This document shows, one piece after another, positions 1 to 6,217 of a DNA stretch of 7,821 nt (within the stretch, counting starts at the first letter, position 1; every line of letters begins with the position of its first letter). Under the pieces are notes generated by a model that had not been told where the DNA came from, searched no databases, and saw nothing but the letters and a program-made list of their open reading frames with translations. The stretch spans positions 1 to 7,821 of the forward strand of contig QNAF01000121.1 in the NCBI GenBank assembly GCA_003641405.1, written 5' to 3'. This stretch comes from Candidatus Zixiibacteriota bacterium. Lineage in GTDB: Bacteria; Zixibacteria; MSB-5A5; GN15; FEB-12. The position numbers and the translations under genes are program-made.

Positions 1-950
1 ACCATCAATATAGCCACACCAGCTCCGGCAATCATGATCTCGTTGATAGGCGAGGCCAGGTGCCGTATGCGGATCATCCGAAGCAGATCGCGGAAGAAGT
101 CCCCGGTAGCTTTGAAGAACTTCCGGGTCTCAAACTTCTCCATCGCGTACGCCTTGACAATCCGGATATTGGAGACGGTCTCTTCCAGCACCGAATTAAC
201 ATCTGCCATCCTCTCCTGCGTACGCGCTGAATACCGGCGCAATATCTTGCCCATCAGGTAAATGAATCCGAACACCGCCGGAAGAATCACGGAAGCCAGC
301 AGCGTAAGTTTCCATGAAAGTAATATCAGGAACCCTCCCAGAAGAAGGACCGAGAGAGTATCTGTCACTAAGCGGTTGAATCCAAGGTCGACGGTCTCAT
401 TCAGCACGATGACGTCGTTGGTCACACGCGATATCAACTGTCCCGTTCTCTGTTTGTGAAAGAAGCTGAGCGACAGTTGCTGGTATTTTTCGAAAAGCCG
501 GTTGCGAAAATCTCGAACAACGGACTGCTGAACAAACGCCATGAAAAAACCCTGAAGGTATAAGAACAGGTTTGACATGCCTGCGACGAATACAATTAGC
601 AGGCAGAAATTGATCAGGGTGTCTTTGCGGTCTGTCCCAGACACAAGATCGTGGACGTTCTCTTTTAAGGCGTTTTTGGTCCGAGCCAGGAAATCAAGAC
701 TTTCCCCGACTCTCTCCCCTACCTTTGATTCAACGCTACCGGCAACCTGTTCGACCGTGGACCCGGCACCACCGGGACCCGACACGGAATCACCCGGACC
801 GGAGGCTTCAAAGAGCGTCATCAGCAACGGACCGGCCATCCAGACAAGTGCTGCTGCCATCAGGGCATGGATAGCAGCCGACACTGACGAGACAACAGCG
901 TGTTTCCAATACGGCTTGAGAGCCGAAAATGTGCGACCGTATATGTTCAA
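1..950 (-). CDS. MsbA-type ABC exporter, N-terminal membrane domain (partial, C-terminus off left edge)
   Basis: The first 316 codons of a type I (half-size) ABC exporter are visible, read leftwards from a TTG at 950-948. The frame stays open to the window edge, so the remaining transmembrane helices and the ATPase domain are outside. Family hallmarks seen: the coupling-helix region SFFHKQRTGQLISRVTNDV (residues about 162-180) and VLEETVSNIRIVKAYAMEKF (about 254-273), both characteristic of the MsbA/lipid exporter group. Hydrophobic segments fall near 17-46 (TM1), 112-140 (TM2), 197-212 and 217-233. Between TM1 and TM2 lies a periplasmic stretch of about 65 residues: a Gly/Pro/Ser-rich part (51-64) followed by a charged, probably helical part (65-110); E. 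coli MsbA has only a short loop there. TTG is chosen because a GGAG sits 7 nt upstream and a TAG lies in frame at 968-966. By family it would flip lipid A-like or other lipids using ATP. Exact substrate and the msbA name cannot be settled without the rest. Confidence 0.88.
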   Translation of the reverse strand, partial: MNIYGRTFSALKPYWKHAVVSSVSAAIHALMAAALVWMAGPLLMTLFEASGPGDSVSGPGGAGSTVEQVAGSVESKVGERVGESLDFLARTKNALKENVHDLVSGTDRKDTLINFCLLIVFVAGMSNLFLYLQGFFMAFVQQSVVRDFRNRLFEKYQQLSLSFFHKQRTGQLISRVTNDVIVLNETVDLGFNRLVTDTLSVLLLGGFLILLSWKLTLLASVILPAVFGFIYLMGKILRRYSARTQERMADVNSVLEETVSNIRIVKAYAMEKFETRKFFKATGDFFRDLLRMIRIRHLASPINEIMIAGAGVAILM

Positions 951-957
951 CCGGTTT

Positions 958-961
958 CTCC
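958..961 (-). promoter_or_regulatory. Ribosome binding site supporting the TTG start of the ABC exporter
   Basis: GGAG is read on the minus strand with a 7-nt spacer to the TTG at 950-948. No ATG or GTG with a comparable site is available before the conserved part of the protein begins, so this site decides the start. Confidence 0.6.
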
Positions 962-977
962 GATTCTAATACAATCG

Positions 978-998
978 TAAAAGATGCCGAAATCGGCA
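978..998 (-). terminator. Small hairpin with T-rich tail after typA (terminator-like)
   Basis: On the minus strand the inverted repeat TGCCG-ATTT-CGGCA (998-985) is followed at once by TCTTTTA. The stem is short (5 bp, or 6 bp if the loop is reduced to TT), and the T tract is interrupted. It lies about 180 nt after the typA stop and 35 nt before the exporter start. It could end the helicase-typA transcript, or it could be a 5' leader hairpin of the exporter mRNA. The rest of the 228-bp gap (951-1178) shows no convincing gene. A TTGACT at 1009-1004 has only a poor -10 partner. Confidence 0.35.
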
Positions 999-1178
999 GC
1001 AGAAGTCAACGCCCCGAAAGTTGCGGCTATTCAAGCCTTTGTAGCTGATATCGTAGAACGTGTGTTCGCAACCAGTGAATCTGTTGAATTCATCGGAACC
1101 CCGAACTGCTGACGAGGTCATGTTGAGACGATGAAGATGTTACTGCTCAAGTAAACTGACATTAATCGCTGCAGGCGA

Positions 1179-3092
1179 CTATGCGGTCTGTCCTATTTGC
1201 GACCTATTGGCGCGTTCATCCAGGAGGGGTTGTTTTTTCTCGCCACGTTTTCGTTCATGGATATCCAAAATCGCTTTTCTTAGCCGAATAGTCCTGGGAG
1301 TTACTTCAACCAATTCATCATCTCTGATCCACTCCATCGCCTGCTCCAACGTCATCTTCCGGGGCGCATCAACTGCAACGCCAATGTCTTTTGTTGATGA
1401 GCGATGGTTAGTCAGATGTTTCCGTTTGGTCGGGTTACAAGTCATATCCATGTTTCTTGCGTTTTCGCCAACAATCTGACCGGTGTAGATTTGCTCTGTT
1501 GGTTCAACAAAGATGACCGACCGTTCTTGAAGTCCTTCCAGGGCATAAGCAGTGGCAACTCCTGTTTCGATACTGACGACAGAGCCTTTGCTTCTTGACA
1601 CAATATCCCCACGCCATGAGCCATAACCAATGAAGCGGGAGGTCATAATTCCGAGACCACGTGTATCAGTTAGAAACTCCGACCTGTATCCGATCAAACC
1701 ACGGGTGGGGATCTCATACTCGATACGAATAGTACTGGAACTGGAATTCTCAACTGAAGTTAACTCGCCTTTACGTTTGGCAAGTTTCTCAATGATGATG
1801 CCCTGGTGCTGTTCCGGAACATCAATAATAAGCTGTTCCATAGGTTCCAGCACATTATCGTCATCATCAAGATGTGTGATGACTTCCGGACGAGAGATAC
1901 AAAACTCAAGTCCTTCACGTCGCATTTCTTCAATCAGGATAGCCAAATGGAGTTCGCCGCGTCCTGAAACTTTCACTCCGTCCGGGCGACCGATATCTTC
2001 CATTCGAAGCGCAACATTCACCCGAAGTTCTCTTTCGAGCCGTTCTTTCAACTGGCGGAGCATAATCGCTGTGCCATCCCGTCCTGAGAATGGTCCGCTA
2101 TTGACTATGAAAAACATTGAAAGAGTGGGCTCTTCTATCTCAAGAGGCCTTAGGGCTTCGGTGGCATCTTCACCCCTGCAAAAAGTATCGCCAATGCCGA
2201 TCTCCGGAGGTCCGGCTAACCAGACTATATCACCGGCAGAAACGTGATCGGCCTCAATCCGTGTCAAGCCGCGCGTAATCCACATATGGTTACACCTGGC
2301 TTTAGAAGAAGAATCTAGCTTCCAGCCTTCATCTCGAGATGATGGATCTTTCAGTTTTGTAACCAGGCGAGTGAATTCCTCACCTTTTCTCAAAGTACCT
2401 CGAAGAACCCGACCACAACCGATTTGACCGATATAATCACTCCAGTCAAGAGAACTGACCTGCATCAGAAAACCACCCTCCTGATTGCCTCCGGGGGGAG
2501 GCACTTCGTCAATGATCATACGAAACAGAGCATCCATTCCTCTATGCTCTTGCTGGCGCAAGTCATTAACAAACCATCCGTCAAGACCGGAACCATAGAG
2601 TACCGGGAAATTGGCCTGTTCATCCGTGGCGCCAAGCTCTATAAAGAGATCGAATGTCTTGTTTAGGGCATAATCCGGGCGGGCGTTTGGGCGATCGATT
2701 TTATTGACAACGACGATGGGGCGAAGCCCGAGCTTGAGGGCACGCATAAGTACATATCGAGTCTGAGGCATCGGGCCTTCGATGGCATCAACTAACAGCA
2801 AAACCGAGTCAACCATAGAGAGCACCCGTTCCACTTCGCCGGAGAAATCAGCGTGACCGGGTGTATCTATGATGTTTATCAGGTAGTCATCCCATGTTAC
2901 GGTGCAGTGTTTGGAGCGAATGGTTATACCGCGTTCGCGTTCCAATACGTTGTTGTCCATGAGTCGTTCAGCTACGTCTTGATTCTGACGAAAGGTCTGG
3001 GTGGCTTTGAACACAGAGTCAATAAGTGTCGTCTTGCCGTGATCAATATGAGCAACAATAGCCAGGTTGCGGATGTGAGAGATATCAGTCAT
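1179..3092 (-). CDS. typA: Ribosome-associated translational GTPase TypA/BipA
   Basis: A complete 637-residue TypA/BipA. The GTPase domain carries G1 AHIDHGKT (14-21), G2 RGITI (54-58), G3 DTPGH with the catalytic His (76-80), G4 NKID (130-133) and a G5-like GSG (167-169) where many homologues have ASA. EF-G-like domains follow, then the TypA-specific C-terminal part with RGLIGYRSEFLTDTRG and, near the end, the NPTKRKHLTN and EVTPRTIRLRK motifs. By family, TypA binds the ribosome at the EF-G site in the GTP form and assists 50S assembly and stress or low-temperature growth. It is about 30 residues longer than E. coli BipA. The excess seems to be a polar insertion in domain II (about 245-270) plus a charged tail after the last motif. 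The ATG lies inside the end of the helicase gene, giving an 8-bp overlap. Only a weak Shine-Dalgarno precedes it, so translational coupling to the helicase is likely. Confidence 0.97.
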   Translation of the reverse strand: MTDISHIRNLAIVAHIDHGKTTLIDSVFKATQTFRQNQDVAERLMDNNVLERERGITIRSKHCTVTWDDYLINIIDTPGHADFSGEVERVLSMVDSVLLLVDAIEGPMPQTRYVLMRALKLGLRPIVVVNKIDRPNARPDYALNKTFDLFIELGATDEQANFPVLYGSGLDGWFVNDLRQQEHRGMDALFRMIIDEVPPPGGNQEGGFLMQVSSLDWSDYIGQIGCGRVLRGTLRKGEEFTRLVTKLKDPSSRDEGWKLDSSSKARCNHMWITRGLTRIEADHVSAGDIVWLAGPPEIGIGDTFCRGEDATEALRPLEIEEPTLSMFFIVNSGPFSGRDGTAIMLRQLKERLERELRVNVALRMEDIGRPDGVKVSGRGELHLAILIEEMRREGLEFCISRPEVITHLDDDDNVLEPMEQLIIDVPEQHQGIIIEKLAKRKGELTSVENSSSSTIRIEYEIPTRGLIGYRSEFLTDTRGLGIMTSRFIGYGSWRGDIVSRSKGSVVSIETGVATAYALEGLQERSVIFVEPTEQIYTGQIVGENARNMDMTCNPTKRKHLTNHRSSTKDIGVAVDAPRKMTLEQAMEWIRDDELVEVTPRTIRLRKAILDIHERKRGEKKQPLLDERANRSQIGQTA

Positions 3093-4524
3093 TGCCTAAC
3101 ACCGCCCGCCGCAAACTGCCCGCTTTCCGACCCTGCCGCTTTGAAGTTGTTCTCTTTGAAGTTATCTGTTTTGATTCGGTCTGTTTCCTGGCAAATTTCT
3201 TAGGATTACTTTTCTTGAAGCCCCGAGGTTTTGATAATCGCTTTTTTGAAGCTCCCCGTTTCGACGTTTTTTCATCCCATGAGTGCTCGTTGGCTGAATT
3301 CAATGGACCGGCCTGGTCCATAAGGCGTCTCACCGAAGGCAGGTTTGGTAGAGTCGAGATAGCCAGTTTGGTTTTCATGAATCTTTCAATACTACCGATA
3401 GATCTTCTCTGCTCGGTAGTCGCAAAAGAAATGGCGTGGCCGGTTTTCCCGGCCCGACCGGTGCGACCGATACGATGGACGTAATCTTCTGAATTAGCCG
3501 GCATGTCGTAGTTGACCACCAGTTCAATTCCGGAAACATCGATTCCACGAGCGGCAATATCAGTGGCTATGAGGATCTGAAATTGGCCCCGCTTGAATCC
3601 TTCCAAAGCACGCTGCCGCTGTCCCTGACTTCGATTGGAGTGAATTTCAGCCGCGGCAAAACCCATGTCATTTACTCTGGAGGTAAGCTTGCTGGCCATC
3701 CGTTTGGTTCGGGTGAAAACAAGTACCGGGCCGGGACATTGTTTGAGCCGGACGGCTAAGAGTCGGCTTTTATCTCGGTTTTCGATGAGGAACATTTCAT
3801 GACTAACCTCAATCGGGGTTTCCCCGGAACGACTGATTTCAATGCGGGTCGGATCGTCCATTAGTCTCTTAGCCATAGCCTCAATTCCTTTGGGCATGGT
3901 TGCAGAGAACAGCATCGTTTGACGCTCATCAGGGATTGACTTCATTATCTTTTTGATGTCGGGAGCGAACCCCATATCGAGCATCCGGTCGCCCTCGTCC
4001 AATATTAGGACCTCAGTATTTGAAAGATCGACACTTCCTCTTTGGATGTGATCCATGAGCCTTCCGGGGGTGGCAATGATAATACGGGGATTCTTCTTAA
4101 GAGCCTTGCGCTGCAAAGTCATCGAGGCTCCCCCAATCAAGACTGCCGAACGTATACGTACTGAGCGGCTAATGATCTGAAGTGATTCATCTACCTGAAT
4201 CGCCAACTCACGAGTCGGGACTATGACAAGTCCGCCGCCTCTTTTGGTTCTCGACAAACGCTGCAGCATTGGAATTCCAAAGGCCAGGGTCTTGCCGGAG
4301 CCAGTCTTAGCAGTTGCGAGAATGTCATCTCCTTGCAGGCCAAGAGGTATCGCTTCTTTTTGGATAGGGGTCGGGTTCTTGAAGTTAAGTTGATTGATAC
4401 CCTTTAGCAGGGCTGGGGCAATACCCAAGTCACAAAATCCCTGGCTCGGCCGTTTGGTCGTTTCGCTATTTCTTCCACTATGGCTATGTAAAGCAGTGTC
4501 ATGTAATCGTTGATCTAAGTTCAA
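3085..4524 (-). CDS. rhlE: RhlE-type DEAD-box ATP-dependent RNA helicase (motif II is DEGD)
   Basis: Unwinds RNA or remodels RNA-protein complexes with ATP; RhlE relatives act in ribosome maturation and RNA decay. Numbered from the TTG at 4524 (479 aa): Q motif with GF (29-30) and PTPIQ (51-55), motif I ATAKTGSGKT (70-79), Ia PTREL (103-107), Ib TPGRL (152-156), motif II DEGD (176-179), SAT (207-209), IV LVFTRT (268-273), V TDIAARGID (321-329), VI HRIGRTGR (350-357). HSNRSQGQR and the LDMGF segment after motif II are RhlE-like. The last 55 or so residues form a Lys/Arg-rich, low-complexity tail likely to bind RNA. The frame stays open to a TTG at 4593, adding 23 residues, but that codon lies inside a good promoter match. 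The TTG at 4524 has AGAGAG 6 nt upstream and is preferred. Motif II has Gly where DEAD proteins have Ala. The stop overlaps typA by 8 bp, implying one mRNA. The subfamily name is by motif similarity only. Confidence 0.93.
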   Translation of the reverse strand: MNLDQRLHDTALHSHSGRNSETTKRPSQGFCDLGIAPALLKGINQLNFKNPTPIQKEAIPLGLQGDDILATAKTGSGKTLAFGIPMLQRLSRTKRGGGLVIVPTRELAIQVDESLQIISRSVRIRSAVLIGGASMTLQRKALKKNPRIIIATPGRLMDHIQRGSVDLSNTEVLILDEGDRMLDMGFAPDIKKIMKSIPDERQTMLFSATMPKGIEAMAKRLMDDPTRIEISRSGETPIEVSHEMFLIENRDKSRLLAVRLKQCPGPVLVFTRTKRMASKLTSRVNDMGFAAAEIHSNRSQGQRQRALEGFKRGQFQILIATDIAARGIDVSGIELVVNYDMPANSEDYVHRIGRTGRAGKTGHAISFATTEQRRSIGSIERFMKTKLAISTLPNLPSVRRLMDQAGPLNSANEHSWDEKTSKRGASKKRLSKPRGFKKSNPKKFARKQTESKQITSKRTTSKRQGRKAGSLRRAVLGND

Positions 4525-4530
4525 GTAGTT

Positions 4531-4536
4531 CTCTCT
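4531..4536 (-). promoter_or_regulatory. Ribosome binding site supporting the downstream helicase start
   Basis: AGAGAG is read on the minus strand, 6 nt before the TTG at 4524-4522. The upstream TTG at 4593 has only pyrimidine-rich sequence and TTGACA before it. This favours the shorter protein. Confidence 0.45.
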
Positions 4537-4575
4537 AAGGTGTAAAGTTATGACGGGAGGATTTGCTGTCGAGGC

Positions 4576-4603
4576 AATAAACTCGTAAATCAATAATTGT
4601 CAA
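4576..4603 (-). promoter_or_regulatory. Sigma70-like promoter for the helicase-typA operon
   Basis: On the minus strand a perfect TTGACA (4603-4598) is separated by 16 bp from TTTATT (4581-4576), which matches 4 of 6 bases of TATAAT. Transcription would begin near 4569, leaving about 45 nt of leader before the TTG at 4524. It directly follows the terminator-like stem of the upstream operon, as expected for an independent transcription unit. Confidence 0.5.
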
Positions 4604-4604
4604 G

Positions 4605-4640
4605 GAAAAGAATAAATATGGGGAGGCCCGGGAGGCCCCC
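4605..4640 (-). terminator. G+C-rich stem with T-rich tail, possible terminator of the GldG-DUF4340 operon
   Basis: On the minus strand GGGGGCC and GGCCTCC can pair around a 5-nt loop (4640-4622, one G-U pair). This is followed after CC by a T-rich but interrupted stretch, ATATTTATTCTTTT. The plus strand shows the same region as a tandem 9-bp direct repeat GGGAGGCCC (4621-4629 and 4630-4638). It sits about 200 nt after the DUF4340 stop and just before the helicase promoter. The tail is not a pure T run, so termination is plausible rather than certain. Confidence 0.4.
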
Positions 4641-4699
4641 TGTTGATTGACTGCAATTTGATCGGATCGGGGCCACTTGGTATCCAGGTAACGGATTCG

Positions 4700-4731
4700 G
4701 GAACCCAGGCACTCTCGGAGTGGCTGGTTCC
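4700..4731. repeat. Imperfect inverted repeat in the 4604-4841 spacer
   Basis: Left arm GGAACCCAGGCACT (4700-4713) pairs with AGTGGCTGGTTCC (4719-4731) around a 5-nt loop CTCGG. There are 12 base pairs, one bulged C and one G-G mismatch. It is the innermost of three hairpins after the DUF4340 gene. No tRNA or known riboswitch fold was recognised. Confidence 0.5.
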
Positions 4732-4760
4732 AACCTACAAGTTCTGATCTACGGTTCTAA

Positions 4761-4782
4761 CGGCAGATGTGAACATCTGCCG
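4761..4782. repeat. Perfect inverted repeat hairpin in the 4604-4841 spacer
   Basis: CGGCAGATG (4761-4769) and CATCTGCCG (4774-4782) are exact inverted copies around TGAA, and the innermost T and A can extend the match. Neither side carries a T run, so it does not look like a simple terminator. It may be a REP-like dispersed palindrome, an mRNA 3'-end stabiliser, or a binding site for a dimeric regulator. Confidence 0.65.
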
Positions 4783-4792
4783 GGCACGGGAA

Positions 4793-4822
4793 TAGGTATC
4801 AGGTTGCAAGCGACCTGACCTA
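4793..4822. repeat. Inverted repeat just after the DUF4340 stop codon
   Basis: TAGG and CCTA flank TCAGGT/ACCTGA arms with a TA bulge on the left side. One G-T wobble and a further pair extend the stem to a CAAG loop. It begins 19 nt after the DUF4340 stop on the minus strand, where it would form the first structure in the 3' untranslated RNA. No T tract follows. Confidence 0.5.
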
Positions 4823-4841
4823 CTTTGACTGCAGAGGCCGC

Positions 4842-6215
4842 TTAGTTCTCTTCACTGGCCAGCAGATTCTCGCTGCTGATATGGAGCTTATCGAAGCTAT
4901 CAGACGAAATCACGTAATACCACTTTGCAAAACGTTCGTTGAGAGAGCTTGAAACTGCTCGACCGTTGTCCTGCTTCCATCGCCACTGGTCCAGCGTGGC
5001 TTGTTTCTGCTTGTTCTCTTTGTCCGCATCAGTCAACAGGGAATCCGGTTTGGTTAGGAATTCAGTTGATGATGGTCCGGGCGGCTTATCGAAGTAGTTC
5101 TCCTTGAAATCTGTTGTGACGAACAAATAACGATTCACCGCATTGGCAGATTCACTCTGAATATCCTCGTCATCGGATGAAAGACCAGCCGTAACAGCCA
5201 TCCCCGATCCGTAGAGCACCTCACCAAATCGCAGCGTGTAGATAACACCTTCATTTGTATGCACTTTGATTTCACCCTCGTTGGACAGAAGCTGTCCATC
5301 TTGCGAGAAATAAAACCCTTTGCTTCGAAGCGACATCATGTCCGCCTGTGATATCTGCAGATTTCCATCCCCTTTCTGTAGGCGAACAGTCAGACCCTCC
5401 GGCTTGGGACGCACGCCGACAATACTGAGATTCGCAAGAGAGTCGAGCACCTCTTCTATCTTCGCAGAATCCAGTGGTTTATTTCCACTGTTGGGCGACA
5501 TTGTCCACTCACCATCCCTGAGCCTGAGAGTTAGAGTACCACGTTGCTCAACTGAGAGTGTTCTCTCGTTGATTGAGTAATCGTTGAGAACAATCTTTTC
5601 GATCCTGGGTTTCTTGATTTCGAGCAGGTTAGTCTCTATCCAGTCACCGAACCGAGTTGAGATATCAATATTAACACGCGAAGCATAAACCCGGTTCTGT
5701 CCGGGCACCCGTACAAAACGAAACCCCTCACGTTCAGGAACTTCGTAGCCAAAAATGAAATCAGCCAGGACCTCGTCGCCTTCAGACTTCAGTGAAACGC
5801 GACTCCCCCTGCCGGATAAGCCGGCTGTGGATTCGTCGAGAGGATCGACTACCCCGCAGCTCTCGTGATCGGCAACATTACTTGTGCGGAAATCGTCCTT
5901 CTTGATGTCGATCATACCAGCCGCTGTTTGTGCAAGCCTATCTTTTCCATCAGCAGGGTAGTCGTGATGTGATGGAATCGTCCAGCGATCCCCCTTGAAA
6001 GTTACTTTGAACGGAGTCGTTGTACCGGAGGCCTCATCGTATCCCACAACTTCCAGTGTGGTAGCTTCGTTGGGGTCAGAGAACTCCGGATAGAATGCTT
6101 CTCCCTGATCAAGAAACGCGTCAGGTGTAATCCGCTTTGGGGCGACAACAAAAGCCAACAGGGCAAGGATAACAGCCGCTGAGGCAAACAGTAGTGTTTT
6201 TCTTGATTCACTCAT
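4842..6215 (-). CDS. DUF4340-domain membrane-anchored protein, partner of GldG-family ABC auxiliary protein
   Basis: 457 residues, with one N-terminal membrane helix (about 7-25) preceded by a short basic stretch. There is no lipobox Cys, so the protein is probably anchored with a large periplasmic domain. The body looks like two related DUF4340 units. Each has a strand-rich stretch leading to a W-T core (RWTI at 77-80 and EWTM at 236-239), then an acidic/helical stretch; the two Trp are 159 residues apart. A closing segment contains RFAKWYYVISSDSFDKL (428-444), a pattern I associate with DUF4340 proteins of PVC/FCB-type bacteria. Function is unknown; the family habitually sits next to GldG-type ABC transporter genes, so an accessory role in that transporter is inferred. 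The ATG is 2 bp after the GldG stop and has GAGGAG 6 nt upstream, so the two genes are co-translated or coupled. Confidence 0.87.
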   Translation of the reverse strand: MSESRKTLLFASAAVILALLAFVVAPKRITPDAFLDQGEAFYPEFSDPNEATTLEVVGYDEASGTTTPFKVTFKGDRWTIPSHHDYPADGKDRLAQTAAGMIDIKKDDFRTSNVADHESCGVVDPLDESTAGLSGRGSRVSLKSEGDEVLADFIFGYEVPEREGFRFVRVPGQNRVYASRVNIDISTRFGDWIETNLLEIKKPRIEKIVLNDYSINERTLSVEQRGTLTLRLRDGEWTMSPNSGNKPLDSAKIEEVLDSLANLSIVGVRPKPEGLTVRLQKGDGNLQISQADMMSLRSKGFYFSQDGQLLSNEGEIKVHTNEGVIYTLRFGEVLYGSGMAVTAGLSSDDEDIQSESANAVNRYLFVTTDFKENYFDKPPGPSSTEFLTKPDSLLTDADKENKQKQATLDQWRWKQDNGRAVSSSLNERFAKWYYVISSDSFDKLHISSENLLASEEN

Positions 6216-6217
6216 GG

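Noticed and set aside
34..969. Plus-strand open frames at 34-261, 262-459 and 577-969
   Set aside because: They are antisense to the ABC exporter, whose minus-strand frame shows clear family motifs without interruption. The plus-strand products are low-complexity Ser/Arg-rich peptides.
999..1009. TTGACT (1009-1004) as the -35 of an exporter promoter
   Set aside because: At 16-18 bp spacing the -10 candidates match TATAAT poorly, and a hairpin occupies the spacer.
966..1121. A 51-codon minus-strand frame from ATG 1121 to TAG 966, in frame with the ABC exporter and just before it
   Set aside because: There is no Shine-Dalgarno before the ATG, no recognisable domain, a Cys/Arg-rich composition unlike the neighbours, and a terminator-like hairpin inside it. 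More likely non-coding.
1630..2247. A 205-codon plus-strand frame opposite typA
   Set aside because: It lies fully inside conserved typA on the opposite strand and encodes a Ser/Arg-rich sequence without any domain.
4690..4760. Possible tRNA-like T-arm (GGTTCC near 4726, or GGGTTC on the minus strand near 4700)
   Set aside because: The T-loop consensus is broken, and no acceptor stem, D-arm or anticodon arm can be drawn around it.
4601..4841. CRISPR array or integration site
   Set aside because: The inverted repeats differ from each other, and there are no regularly spaced direct repeats or cas genes. The only direct repeat is a 9-bp doublet.
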